Notes: generated from the sequence alone by a model not told the origin. 34,284 nucleotides of DNA from Gallionella sp. (GCA_023229845.1 JALNYK010000032.1:1-34284); one strand, 5' to 3'. Positions 16,438 through 25,658 are shown, numbered from the stretch's first letter. Numbers and translations: made by a program.

Positions 16438-19290
16438 TTAAAACTCCTTCCAGTCCTCGTCGCCCGCCGGTTTGGCTTTCGCCTTGGCCGGGACCTTCGC
16501 GGGCGCAGCCTTGCGAGGTGGTGCGATCCTGCGCGCCGGGGCAACAGGAGCCGGCGCGCGACGCACCGCGACCGCCGTGCCAGCCCCCTCGTCCACCTTG
16601 AACGTCGCCACCGCCACCGCCAGGTTATGCGCCTGCTCTTCCAGCGATTCCGCCGCCGCAGCCGCCTCCTCGACCAAGGCTGCATTCTGCTGCGTCACAT
16701 CGTCCATCTGCGTGATCGCGAGGTTCACCTGCTCGATGCCGGCGCTCTGTTCCACCGAGGCCGCGGCGATCTCGCTCATGATGTCGGTCACGCGCTTGAT
16801 CGAGGTCACGATCTCTTCCATCGTTTGCCCGGCCTGGGCGACCAGCTTGCTGCCGCCTTCTACCTTCTCGACCGAGTCGCCGATCAGCGTCTTGATCTCC
16901 TTGGCTGCCGCAGCACTGCGCTGCGCAAGGTTGCGCACTTCGCCCGCCACGACCGCGAAGCCGCGGCCTTGTTCACCGGCTCGCGCCGCTTCCACCGCCG
17001 CGTTCAAGGCGAGGATGTTGGTCTGGAACGCGATGCCGTCGATCACCGAGATGATGTCCACGATCTTGCGGCTGGATTCGTTGATCGAGTCCATCGTCAC
17101 GACCACATTCTTCACGACATCGCCCCCCTTGGCCGCCACGTCCGAAGCGCCGATCGCCAGTTGGTTCGCCTGCTTGGCGTTCTCGGCATTCTGCTTCACG
17201 GTCGAGGTCAGTTCCTCCATGCTGGAGGCGGTCTCTTCCAGACTGCTGGCGTTCTCCTCGGTACGTTGCGACAGGTCGTGGTTTCCGGCGGCGATCTCCT
17301 GGGATGCGGTGTTGATGGTATCGGTCGCCGCCTTTATCTCGCCGATGATCGTACTCAATTTCTCGGCGGTGGCGTTCGCATCGTCCTTCAGCTGCCCGAA
17401 TGTACCGCTGTACTCATTGGTGATGCGATCGGTCAGGTCGCCGCGCGCCAATGCCTCCAGCATACGCACCACTTCCTGCAAGCCCTGGTCCGAAGTCTCC
17501 ATCAGGTGGTTGATATCCTCGCTCAGTTTCCTGAAGAAGCCTTCCTTGCCTCGTATGTCGATACGCTGGGTGAAGTCGCCTTGCACCGCGGCCTCGACGA
17601 TATCGGCCACTTCCTTTTCTACCGCGACCTCGGTGGTGCGATCCTGCCACTCCAGCGCCGTGCCCAGACGCTGTCCGTGCGCGTTGACGACCGGACTCGC
17701 GGCCAGCGCAAAAGTGTGTCCGCCCACGACGATCTGCGCCCGATGCGTTCCGGTCAGGCCGGCCAGCAACTGCTGATGCCGAGGGTCCTTGTGGAAGCGG
17801 CCAATGTCGCTGCCCAGCAGGTTCGCCGCATCGAAGTCGGGGATATCCTTGCGGATGTCCGCCTCGCAGGTCTTCATTAACTCGCTCGCGGCACCATTCA
17901 TGTAGATGAGCCTGCGCTCGGGATCCGAAATCATCACGCCGGTCGACACATTGTCCAGGCCGATCTTGATGCGCAGGTTCGTATCGGCCTCCTTGCGCGC
18001 CTCGACCACATCGATCCCCAGAACGGTCTCCATCGACTTCATCGCGTTCAACATGACACCGATCTCTGTGTCCGGCTGGGTGTCGATCTGCACATGGTAA
18101 TTGCCGATCATGATCTGCTTGATCGACTCGGTCGCGAGGCGCAGCGGTTTCAGGATGCTGCGCAGTATCAGTGTCGAGGCGATGATGCCGATCAGCAACG
18201 ATGCCAGCGTCACAGCGAGCGAAACTGTTCGATAGTGGGAGTTGCGCGCCCCCAGCTCAGCCACATCCTGCTTGAGTTGCGCCTGGGTCTGCTGCTGTAC
18301 CAGAGTCACCAGTTCGCCCATCAGCTCAGTCGGCTTGCGGTCCATGCCCTTGACCAGTCCGTCGACGACTCCGCTGCTGCCGGCGTTGTTCACCTGGAAC
18401 GAACCGAGCGCGTTGTGGTAGTTATCCATCAGTTCCACATGCGCCGCGAGCAATGCATCGACGCCGTCGGTCTTGACGCCGAGTTCGGCCATGATCGGCT
18501 TCAGTTTCTGCAGATCGCCGGCGACCTCGCCTCCCTTCTCGTCGAATTTCTTGCGGTATCTTGCGAACTGCTCGGCATCGTGGCCGCGCAACAGCAGATT
18601 CTTCCACTCCTGTATCTGCTCCTTGAAATCGACCTGGGCGAGACGCGCGGTATCGACCGCGGCGGTCTGTTTCTCGGCCATCGTCAGCCCCTTGACCGCC
18701 AGCGTATTGCTGCCCGAAAACCCGTTCAGGTTATAGGCGACCAGCGCCATCATTGTCAGCAGCAGCATTGCTACCAGTCCGACCAGCCTAGCCCTGACGC
18801 TGGTATGTCCCAGCCAGGAGTTCAGGCTGTTGAACAGCCCCGGCGACACCAGCCGTCCCTCTTGCAGCCGCAATCTGCATTGCCCGGCGCGCATCTGCCG
18901 GTAGAACGATTCGGCCAGCGCTATCTCGCTACGCGCCGGCTTGTAGCGCACCGACATGTAGCCGACGAGCTTCCCGCACTCATACAGCGGAGTGACGTTC
19001 GCCTCGACCCAATAGTAGCCGCCGTCCTTGCGCCGGTTCTTGACCAGACCGGTCCACGGCTTGCCCTGCTTGAGCATCGCCCAAAGGTCGGCAAACGCCT
19101 CCGGGGGCATGTCCGGATGGCGCACCAGATTATGCGGAGCGCCAAGCAGCTCTTCCCGGCTGTAGCCGCTGGCCTCAATGAAATCGTCGTTGCAATAGGT
19201 GATGACGCCATTGAGGTCGGTCTTCGATGCCAGCAGAACGCCGTCCGGCATCACATACTCTTTGTCGTTCACGGGCTGGTTGTTGCGCAC
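16438..19290 (-). CDS. Aer-type methyl-accepting chemotaxis protein with two PAS domains
   Basis: The 950-residue receptor begins with an Aer-like PAS domain (about 15-118). It keeps the residues associated with FAD binding in E. coli Aer at the same numbers: Arg57, His58, Asp60, Trp79 and Asn85 (RHPDMPPEAFADLW, GLVKNRRKDG). TM1 is at about 168-188, followed by a helical periplasmic region (189-355), TM2 (356-376), HAMP (377-430), a second cytoplasmic PAS (441-555), a HAMP-like linker and the signalling domain (about 660-890, tip GIAFQTNILALNAAVEAARAG). A Lys/Ala/Pro-rich tether ends in DWKEF, which fits the CheR-docking WxxF pentapeptide. Likely role: energy or redox taxis through CheW/CheA. 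The start is GTG at 19290 behind a GGAGGAG site, and it aligns with the ATG start of the paralogue. The 3' part is nearly identical in DNA to the next receptor. Confidence 0.93.
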   Translation of the reverse strand: MRNNQPVNDKEYVMPDGVLLASKTDLNGVITYCNDDFIEASGYSREELLGAPHNLVRHPDMPPEAFADLWAMLKQGKPWTGLVKNRRKDGGYYWVEANVTPLYECGKLVGYMSVRYKPARSEIALAESFYRQMRAGQCRLRLQEGRLVSPGLFNSLNSWLGHTSVRARLVGLVAMLLLTMMALVAYNLNGFSGSNTLAVKGLTMAEKQTAAVDTARLAQVDFKEQIQEWKNLLLRGHDAEQFARYRKKFDEKGGEVAGDLQKLKPIMAELGVKTDGVDALLAAHVELMDNYHNALGSFQVNNAGSSGVVDGLVKGMDRKPTELMGELVTLVQQQTQAQLKQDVAELGARNSHYRTVSLAVTLASLLIGIIASTLILRSILKPLRLATESIKQIMIGNYHVQIDTQPDTEIGVMLNAMKSMETVLGIDVVEARKEADTNLRIKIGLDNVSTGVMISDPERRLIYMNGAASELMKTCEADIRKDIPDFDAANLLGSDIGRFHKDPRHQQLLAGLTGTHRAQIVVGGHTFALAASPVVNAHGQRLGTALEWQDRTTEVAVEKEVADIVEAAVQGDFTQRIDIRGKEGFFRKLSEDINHLMETSDQGLQEVVRMLEALARGDLTDRITNEYSGTFGQLKDDANATAEKLSTIIGEIKAATDTINTASQEIAAGNHDLSQRTEENASSLEETASSMEELTSTVKQNAENAKQANQLAIGASDVAAKGGDVVKNVVVTMDSINESSRKIVDIISVIDGIAFQTNILALNAAVEAARAGEQGRGFAVVAGEVRNLAQRSAAAAKEIKTLIGDSVEKVEGGSKLVAQAGQTMEEIVTSIKRVTDIMSEIAAASVEQSAGIEQVNLAITQMDDVTQQNAALVEEAAAAAESLEEQAHNLAVAVATFKVDEGAGTAVAVRRAPAPVAPARRIAPPRKAAPAKVPAKAKAKPAGDEDWKEF
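16481..16659. repeat. Near-identical tract shared by two receptor genes (copy A)
   Basis: These 179 bases match 19428-19606 with one difference (T at 16522, C at 19469). They cover the tether and the end of the signalling domain. Flanks diverge at once on the tail side. Confidence 0.85.
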
Positions 19291-19372
19291 AGTCTTCTCC
19301 TCCCTCCGAATATTATTTTAATAATTCTGATTCCATTTTGAATTGATGGGGCATTTCATCCACCGGATTGCA

Positions 19373-22300
19373 TCAAAACTCCGCCCACTCCTCGTCGCCG
19401 CCCGCGCCCCCCCTAGGCTTCGCCGCGGCCTTGGCCGGGACCTTCGCGGGCGCAGCCTTGCGAGGTGGCGCGATCCTGCGCGCCGGGGCAACAGGAGCCG
19501 GCGCGCGACGCACCGCGACCGCCGTGCCAGCCCCCTCGTCCACCTTGAACGTCGCCACCGCCACCGCCAGGTTATGCGCCTGCTCTTCCAGCGATTCCGC
19601 CGCCGCCGCCGCTTGTTCGACCAGCGCCGCGTTCTGCTGGGTCACTTCGTCCATCTGGGTGATCGCGAGGTTCACCTGTTCGATGCCTTGGCTTTGCTCG
19701 ACCGAGGCCGCGGTGATCTCGCTCATGATGTCGGTCACGCGCTTGATCGAGGTCACGATTTCTTCCATCGTTTGCCCGGCCTGGGCGACCAGCTTGCTGC
19801 CGCCTTCTACCTTCTCGACCGAGTCGCCGATCAGGGTCTTGATCTCCTTGGCTGCCGCAGCACTGCGCTGCGCAAGGTTGCGCACTTCGCCGGCCACGAC
19901 CGCAAAGCCGCGCCCCTGCTCACCCGCGCGCGCCGCCTCCACCGCGGCATTCAGCGCCAGAATGTTGGTCTGGAACGCGATGCCGTCGATCACGGAAATA
20001 ATGTCGACGATCTTGCGCGACGATTCGTTGATCGAGTCCATCGTGGTGACCACCTCGTGCACCACCGCGCCGCCCTTGATCGCAACATCGGAGGCCCCGA
20101 TCGCCAACTGGTTGGCCTGCTTTGCGTTTTCGGCGTTCTGCTTCACGGTCGAAGTCAGCTCCTCCATGCTGGAGGCGGTCTCTTCCAGGCTGCTGGCCTG
20201 CTCCTCGGTGCGTTGCGACAGATCGCTGTTGCCGGATGCGATCTCCTGGGACGCGGTGTTGATCGTATCGGTCGCATCCTGGATCTCGCGGATGATCTGG
20301 CCGAGCTTCTCGGCGGTCGCATTGGAGTCTTCCTTCAATTGCCCGAACGTGCCCTGATAATCGTTAGTGATACGTTCGGTCAGGTCGCCGCGCGCCAGCG
20401 CTTCCAGCATGCGGGCCACTTCCTGCAGCCCCTTGTCGGAGGTTTCCACCAAACCATTCACATTCTGCGAAAGCTCGCGCATGAAACCTTCCTTGTCGGA
20501 CAGATCGATGCGCCGGGTGAAGTCGCCATTCTTCGCGGCTTCCACGATGGTTCGCACTTCGGACTCGATCTTCAGTTCCAGCGTTGCATCCTGCCATTCC
20601 ACCGCGGTGCCGATGCGCACGCCCTTCTCGTTGTTCACCGGGATCACCGTCAGCTTGAAGGTGCGGTCGGCTATCCTGATCGTCGCCTTGTGCATGCCCG
20701 TCAATTGCGCCACCATCGCCTGCTGGTGCGCCGAGTCCTTGTGAAAACTGTCAATATTCGAGCCCAGCACCTTGTCAGCATCGAAATGCGGGAGCTCCTT
20801 GCGGATCGCTTCCTGGTTGTCACTGAACAGACGATGTGCGGTGCGATTAATGTAAATGATCTTGCCGTTGATGTCGGCGATGGTCACGTTGGCCGTGGCA
20901 TCGTCCAGCGCCGAGCGCACGCGCAAGGCCTCGTCCGACACACGCTGCGCCTCGCGCACCATGTATACCAGCGTGCCCTGCATGCTGCGCATCGCCGCGA
21001 TCAGGCTGAAACTGTCGCCCTCGCGCGCCTCTATCCTGTAATGCAGATCGCCGCTGGCGATCGCCTGTGCGACCTGACGCGCATAGTTCGGCTCGCCCCC
21101 CAATTCGCGCAACAACACGCGAATAATCCACACCGCGAAGAACAGGGTCACCGACAAGGCGAACGCGGTCATCATCAGGAAGGTCCACCACTGGCGGCGC
21201 GCCTGCGCCTCCAGCCGGCCGGCCAGCTCGTCCAGTTCGCCTGCCAACCCGTCTTCGATCTGCTTCATGCCGTCGATCTTTTGCGTGATGGTTTTAAACC
21301 AGTGCGCCGGATCTACACCGAAACCGCCGCTCACTGCCTTGTCGATAGCTATCTGGCGCAGGCGCTCCACCTCGACCACGGCATCCTTATTCACCTTGCC
21401 TTGATACGCATCCAGCTCCAGCTTGCTCGCATAGCCGCGGAACAAATCGGAATAGGTCTTCTGGTTGGCCAGCAAGCCGATGAAACGCTGATAGGCATCT
21501 CCCTCGAACTTGTCCGCAGCAAAAGCCCCGTTCACGGTCGCGCGTTCGCGTCCGGCCATCTCCTTCTCGTTGAGGAACATCAGATATGCCGTGGTTGAAC
21601 GCGCCAGCTCCTGGTTGGAGCTGATCTTGGCCGTGTACGAGATCACATTCAGCCAGTCCCCGATCAGCCCCGTATAGAAGTTGAACGAGTCCTTCGGCGC
21701 CAGGCGCAGACTGGAAATATCAGCACGGCCGGATTCCAGCGTTTTCATACGCTCCTGCGCCTTGATCAAAATTTCAAGGAAACCGGGCTGCAAGCGACCT
21801 TGATCCAGCGTCGCAATCAGTTCGCGCAACTCGCCGATACGATCGTCGGTTTCCTTGCGCTGCAGCGGCAACTCATTGGCGAACTTGGCGCCGCCTGAAG
21901 CCAGGAAACCTGCCGACATGCCGCGTTCCTTCTGCGCCTCGTGGATCACCGCACTGGATTTCACCGCCAGTTCGGCGCTGACCTGCATCGCCCTAAATTC
22001 GTCAAGTATTTTCGTTTTTTCCCATACGCTGTTAGCAGAGAAATACAACAAGCCGAGAATAGGAAAGAGCAGCAACATCAACAGACGCCAACGCAGCGGA
22101 ACGCCGGAAAGCAGGGAATGCTCACCGGCATGCAAGTCCACTTTTTTACCGGCGCGTATCGCCTGATAGATCGTTTCCGCCCGCGCAATCTCGTTCGCCG
22201 TCGGTCGACGGCGCACCGAGGTATAACCGACGATCTCGTTGCCCTCGCGGGTCGGCGTCACATGCGCATGCACCCAATAGTGATCGCCGTTCTTGCAGCG

Positions 22301-22555
22301 ATTCTTGACGATTCCTTCCCAGCCACGCCCGGATTTCAGCGTTTTCCACAGATCGGCGAATGCCTCCGCCGGCATGTCCGGGTGGCGCAGGATATTGTGC
22401 GGCTGGCCTATCAGTTCATCCTTGGTATAACCGCTGATTTCGACAAAATCGTCGTTGACCTGGGTGATAACGCCCTTCAGGTTGGTCGAGGAAACGATGT
22501 TGACGTTTTCGCCGACAAGGATTTCCTTCTGGGTTACGGGCAGATTAGTACGCAT
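19373..22555 (-). CDS. Aer-type methyl-accepting chemotaxis protein with NIT sensor and second PAS
   Basis: The 1060-residue receptor has an Aer-like PAS at about 15-118, with Arg57, His58, Asp60, Trp79 and Asn85 conserved (ILRHPDMPAEAFADLW, GIVKNRCKNGDHYWV). TM1 is at about 158-173. A large periplasmic region (about 195-440) opens with HEAQKERGMSAGFLAS, the signature of the nitrate/nitrite-sensing NIT domain. TM2 is at about 457-478, then HAMP (479-535), a second PAS (about 550-665), a HAMP-like linker, the signalling domain (about 770-1000) and a tether ending in EWAEF. It therefore could combine redox sensing with nitrate/nitrite or a related ligand; the ligand is inference. The ATG at 22555 was chosen over a TTG at 22567 because GGAGG lies five bases before it and the start then aligns with the paralogue. 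The gap to the next gene is 82 bases. Confidence 0.93.
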   Translation of the reverse strand: MRTNLPVTQKEILVGENVNIVSSTNLKGVITQVNDDFVEISGYTKDELIGQPHNILRHPDMPAEAFADLWKTLKSGRGWEGIVKNRCKNGDHYWVHAHVTPTREGNEIVGYTSVRRRPTANEIARAETIYQAIRAGKKVDLHAGEHSLLSGVPLRWRLLMLLLFPILGLLYFSANSVWEKTKILDEFRAMQVSAELAVKSSAVIHEAQKERGMSAGFLASGGAKFANELPLQRKETDDRIGELRELIATLDQGRLQPGFLEILIKAQERMKTLESGRADISSLRLAPKDSFNFYTGLIGDWLNVISYTAKISSNQELARSTTAYLMFLNEKEMAGRERATVNGAFAADKFEGDAYQRFIGLLANQKTYSDLFRGYASKLELDAYQGKVNKDAVVEVERLRQIAIDKAVSGGFGVDPAHWFKTITQKIDGMKQIEDGLAGELDELAGRLEAQARRQWWTFLMMTAFALSVTLFFAVWIIRVLLRELGGEPNYARQVAQAIASGDLHYRIEAREGDSFSLIAAMRSMQGTLVYMVREAQRVSDEALRVRSALDDATANVTIADINGKIIYINRTAHRLFSDNQEAIRKELPHFDADKVLGSNIDSFHKDSAHQQAMVAQLTGMHKATIRIADRTFKLTVIPVNNEKGVRIGTAVEWQDATLELKIESEVRTIVEAAKNGDFTRRIDLSDKEGFMRELSQNVNGLVETSDKGLQEVARMLEALARGDLTERITNDYQGTFGQLKEDSNATAEKLGQIIREIQDATDTINTASQEIASGNSDLSQRTEEQASSLEETASSMEELTSTVKQNAENAKQANQLAIGASDVAIKGGAVVHEVVTTMDSINESSRKIVDIISVIDGIAFQTNILALNAAVEAARAGEQGRGFAVVAGEVRNLAQRSAAAAKEIKTLIGDSVEKVEGGSKLVAQAGQTMEEIVTSIKRVTDIMSEITAASVEQSQGIEQVNLAITQMDEVTQQNAALVEQAAAAAESLEEQAHNLAVAVATFKVDEGAGTAVAVRRAPAPVAPARRIAPPRKAAPAKVPAKAAAKPRGGAGGDEEWAEF
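19428..19606. repeat. Near-identical tract shared by two receptor genes (copy B)
   Basis: Partner of 16481-16659, with 178 of 179 bases the same. Probably the result of recent gene conversion between neighbouring paralogues. Confidence 0.85.
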
Positions 22556-22783
22556 GGCTTCCTCCAACTCATTATTTTTTCTGGGCCCCGAAACAACGCT
22601 CGCATCGAATAAAACGCTGTCTTAAAACGACTTGGGTACGAGCAAACATCCCTGCCGCTCATACCCAATTTATTTCTCTTGCCCCGTAGGGGCGTAATTG
22701 TGTCAACTCCACACGCAGCTTGCCTGCTACGGAGTGGATTGCCTGACTTGGTTGCATCACGTCCTAATTTGTACATTTCCCAT

Positions 22784-22809
22784 GAGGGGCCTGATAAATC
22801 ACGCCCCTC
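22784..22809 (-). terminator. Stem-loop just after a receptor gene
   Basis: GAGGGGC and GCCCCTC pair with a 12-base loop, six bases past the stop codon of the receptor gene ending at 22816. No U-run follows on the minus strand, so it may be an attenuator or an mRNA end protector. The surrounding 260-base gap (22556-22815) also has a small GCCCC/GGGGC hairpin at 22681-22693 and no gene. Confidence 0.4.
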
Positions 22810-22815
22810 CAATTA

Positions 22816-25086
22816 TTAAAACTCTTCCCACTCCTCCTCACCGCCCGTCGGCGTGGCCTTTGCCTTGGGCTTGGCGACCGCCTTGGCCGGGGCCTTCGCA
22901 GGTGCAGCCCTGCGCGCCGGAGTTGCAACCGGGGCGCGACGCGCCGCAACCGCCGTGCTGCCGCTCTCGTCCACCTTGAACGTCGCCACGGCGACCGCGA
23001 GGTTCTGCGCCTGCTCTTCCAGCGACTCCGCTGCTGCTGCCGCCTCCTCGACCAGCGCCGCATTCTGCTGCGTCACTTCGTCCATCTGGGTGATCGCCGT
23101 GTTCACCTGTTCGATACCCTGGCTCTGCTCGGAGGATGCTGCGGTGATCTCGGACATGATGTCGGTCACGCGCTTGATCGAAGTCACAATCTCTTCCATC
23201 GTCTGGCCGGCTTGGGCGACCAGTTTGCTGCCGCCTTCGACCTTCTCGACCGAGTCGCCGATCAGGGTCTTGATCTCCTTCGCTGCCGCCGCGGAACGTT
23301 GCGCCAGATTGCGCACTTCGCCGGCCACGACCGCGAAGCCTCGGCCCTGTTCACCCGCACGCGCCGCTTCGACCGCGGCGTTCAGCGCAAGGATGTTGGT
23401 CTGGAACGCGATGCCGTCGATCACGCTGATGATGTCCACGATCTTGCGGCTGGACTCGTTGATCGAATCCATCGTGGTGACCACTTGCCCGACCACCGCG
23501 CCGCCCTTGCCGGCAACGTCCGAAGCGCCGATGGCAAGCTGGTTTGCCTGCTTGGCGTTCTCGGCATTCTGCTTCACGGTCGAGGTCAGCTCTTCCATGC
23601 TGGAAGCAGTCTCTTCCAAGCTGGAGGCCTGCTCTTCGGTGCGCTGCGACAGGTCGGCGTTGCCGGAGGCGATTTCCTTGGAAGCAGTGTTGATGGTGTC
23701 GGTAGCGTCCTTGATCTGACCGACCAGATCCTTCAGGTTGGTGACGGTGCCGTTCACGCCGAGCTTCATGTCGTTGAACGAGCCGGCGTATTCCTTGCTG
23801 ATGGTCTGGGTGAGGTCGCCCTTGGCCAGCGCATTGGCGACGCGCACGACATCGGCGATGCCGGTTTCGGTGACGTTGGACAACTGGTTCAGCAACTCGG
23901 CCAGCTCCTTGGTGTAACCGGCCTTGCCGTTCATGTCCATCTTGGTGCTAAAGCTGCCGCGGACGGCGGCGTCTTCGACGATAGCCTTGATTTCGCCGAC
24001 GATCCGGGTCAACGCGTCGACGGTGCCGTTCACGCCTTGCTTGGTTCGATCAAACACCCCGGCATAGTTGCCGGTGATCTTCTGCGATAGGTCGCCGTTG
24101 GCCAGCGCGGTCGCGACGCGGGTGACGTCGTTCAGGCCGGTCTCGGAGACGTTGGACAGCTGGTTCAGCAGTTCGGACAGTTCCTTGGTGTAGCCGGCCT
24201 TGCCGTTCAGGTCCATCTTGACGCTGAAGTCGCCGCGCACCGCGGCCGCTTCGACAATGTTCTTGATCTCGGCAACGATGGCGCGCAGGCTATCCTGCAT
24301 GGCCTTTAAAGACTGCAACAGCACGCCGACTTCGTCTTGCTGGCTGGTGTCTATGCTGGAGCTCAAATCGCCGTTGGCAATCGCGCCCGCAACCTTTTGC
24401 GCGGCTTCCATCGAACGCGAGATGTTGCGGATCAGCATGAAGCCGATGAGCGAGGCCAGGCCGATGCCGAGCATGATGGAGGTGACGGAGATGATACGGG
24501 CGCTGAGGTAGGCCGCCTCGGCTTTCTCGTACTCTTCCTTGGCGACATCGATCTGCAAGGTTTTCAGGTCGTCGGCCAGATCCATCGCCATGAGCCCCTT
24601 CGGTCCGACGGACTTGACCATCTGTGCATTCGCTTCGGGATAACGCCCCTGCTTATACAGGTCCATCGTGACCAGCAACCCGTTCTGGACGAAGTCCTTG
24701 CGCGCCGCCATATATTCTTCGGCGATTATTCTCTCTTCCGGCGTCAGGTAGGTCTCCATGTAATTGCCCCATACCTTGGTGATCTCGGCGATATTTTTCT
24801 CTATCTTGTCGGTATGCATCGCAATCGGATGGTCGTGCAGGCGACTTTCCTCCATGCGCTGATCGTGCATGCTGGCCAGATGCAGTTGGCGGATGTTCTC
24901 CGCCATCAGGTCGGAAATCTCGGCGATCTGATCCAGCGGAACGGTGCGATCCAGATACACCGTACGCAGCCCGTCGTTGCTCTGGCCCATGCCGCGCAGG
25001 CCGACGAAGCCGACGATGGCGAGCGCAATGGACAGAAATGCGATCAGGTAAATCAGGCGCGCCTTGATGGTAAGGTTCTTGAACAT
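22816..25086 (-). CDS. Methyl-accepting chemotaxis protein with four-helix-bundle sensor and tandem HAMP units
   Basis: The 756-residue receptor has TM1 at about 11-30, a periplasmic four-helix-bundle sensor (about 33-190) with the same His-rich segments as the CZB receptor (LASMHDQRMEES, LHDHPIAMHTDK) and TM2 at about 195-217. A poly-HAMP region to about 470 follows, in which a 92-codon unit is repeated, and then the signalling domain with tip GIAFQTNILALNAAVEAARAG. The Lys/Ala-rich tether ends in EWEEF, a CheR-docking type pentapeptide. The ligand is unknown. The ATG at 25086 is preceded by an AAGGGGGG ribosome site. The gene begins 28 bases after the cheW stop, so the two are co-transcribed. 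The N-terminal half is clearly paralogous to the CZB receptor, which suggests duplication followed by exchange of the C-terminal module. Confidence 0.95.
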   Translation of the reverse strand: MFKNLTIKARLIYLIAFLSIALAIVGFVGLRGMGQSNDGLRTVYLDRTVPLDQIAEISDLMAENIRQLHLASMHDQRMEESRLHDHPIAMHTDKIEKNIAEITKVWGNYMETYLTPEERIIAEEYMAARKDFVQNGLLVTMDLYKQGRYPEANAQMVKSVGPKGLMAMDLADDLKTLQIDVAKEEYEKAEAAYLSARIISVTSIMLGIGLASLIGFMLIRNISRSMEAAQKVAGAIANGDLSSSIDTSQQDEVGVLLQSLKAMQDSLRAIVAEIKNIVEAAAVRGDFSVKMDLNGKAGYTKELSELLNQLSNVSETGLNDVTRVATALANGDLSQKITGNYAGVFDRTKQGVNGTVDALTRIVGEIKAIVEDAAVRGSFSTKMDMNGKAGYTKELAELLNQLSNVTETGIADVVRVANALAKGDLTQTISKEYAGSFNDMKLGVNGTVTNLKDLVGQIKDATDTINTASKEIASGNADLSQRTEEQASSLEETASSMEELTSTVKQNAENAKQANQLAIGASDVAGKGGAVVGQVVTTMDSINESSRKIVDIISVIDGIAFQTNILALNAAVEAARAGEQGRGFAVVAGEVRNLAQRSAAAAKEIKTLIGDSVEKVEGGSKLVAQAGQTMEEIVTSIKRVTDIMSEITAASSEQSQGIEQVNTAITQMDEVTQQNAALVEEAAAAAESLEEQAQNLAVAVATFKVDESGSTAVAARRAPVATPARRAAPAKAPAKAVAKPKAKATPTGGEEEWEEF
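23875..24262. repeat. Internal 276-base tandem repeat in a receptor gene
   Basis: The segment beginning at 23875 (tttcggtgacGTTGGA...) recurs at an offset of exactly 276 bases beginning at 24151, with strong similarity for over 100 bases. The unit encodes 92 residues containing the KAGYTKEL.ELLNQLSNV segment, and marks duplication of HAMP units. Confidence 0.75.
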
Positions 25087-25114
25087 GATATTTCCCCCCT
25101 TGCAATTGTTATCG

Positions 25115-25600
25115 TTATGCGGCGGCTGCTTCGACCAGATCCATGTCGCGGCTGGTCATCAGTTTCTCGATGTCGACGACGATGATCATGCGCTCGTCCA
25201 CCGTGCCCAGCCCGGTGATGTACTGGGTGTCCATGGTGCCGCTGAATTCCGGCGCAGGCTTGAGTTGATCCGGCGTCAACGCGATCACATCGGATACGCC
25301 GTCCACGACGATCCCTACCACGCGGTTGGCGATGTTCAGGATGATGACCACGGTGAGATTGTTATAGGTCACGTTGCCGAGACTGAACTTGATGCGCATG
25401 TCGATGATGGGCACGATGATGCCGCGCAGGTTGATCACTCCCTTGATGAAGTCCGGCGAGTTCGCAATCGTCGTGACCGCGTCGTAGCCGCGTATCTCCT
25501 GAACCTTGAGAATATCGATGCCGTATTCCTCATTTCCCAGCGTGAATGTCAGCAGTTCCCGGCTGTTTCCGCTCGCCGCCAGCCCCTGGTTTTCTTGCAT
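25115..25600 (-). CDS. cheW: Chemotaxis coupling protein CheW
   Basis: The 161-residue product is a one-domain CheW that bridges receptors to the kinase CheA in the cytoplasmic array. Family marks are ELLTFTLGNEEYGIDILKVQ at the N-terminus, the GVINLRGIIVPIIDMRIKF core with the conserved Arg of the NLRG turn, and VVDGVSDVIALTPDQLKP in the second sub-domain. The length is typical (E. coli CheW 167). The ATG at 25600 is preceded by a full AAGGAGGT ribosome site with a five-base spacer, the strongest in the window, which suggests high expression. The gene lies between the adenylate cyclase (58 bases upstream) and a receptor gene (28 bases downstream). No cheA is present here, so it must serve a kinase encoded elsewhere. 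Confidence 0.97.
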   Translation of the reverse strand: MQENQGLAASGNSRELLTFTLGNEEYGIDILKVQEIRGYDAVTTIANSPDFIKGVINLRGIIVPIIDMRIKFSLGNVTYNNLTVVIILNIANRVVGIVVDGVSDVIALTPDQLKPAPEFSGTMDTQYITGLGTVDERMIIVVDIEKLMTSRDMDLVEAAAA

Positions 25601-25658
25601 GGTGCACCTCCTTCTCTTTATTTGGATTCGACCTATTGAAATCGTAGCAGCAACCCTC

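Noticed and set aside
19343..21598. 751-codon open frame antisense to the NIT/PAS receptor, and a similar 483-codon frame at 16429-17880
   Set aside because: They lie opposite conserved receptor domains, and the two frames resemble each other only because the sense strands are paralogous. No start context or known domain supports them.
22556..22567. TTG start four codons earlier for the NIT/PAS receptor
   Set aside because: The TTG overlaps the GGAGG ribosome site that serves the ATG at 22555, and the paralogue starts at the same aligned place.
22556..22815. A FliA (sigma-28) promoter ahead of the receptor gene starting at 22555
   Set aside because: No match to the TAAA and GCCGATAA elements at proper spacing was seen on the minus strand.
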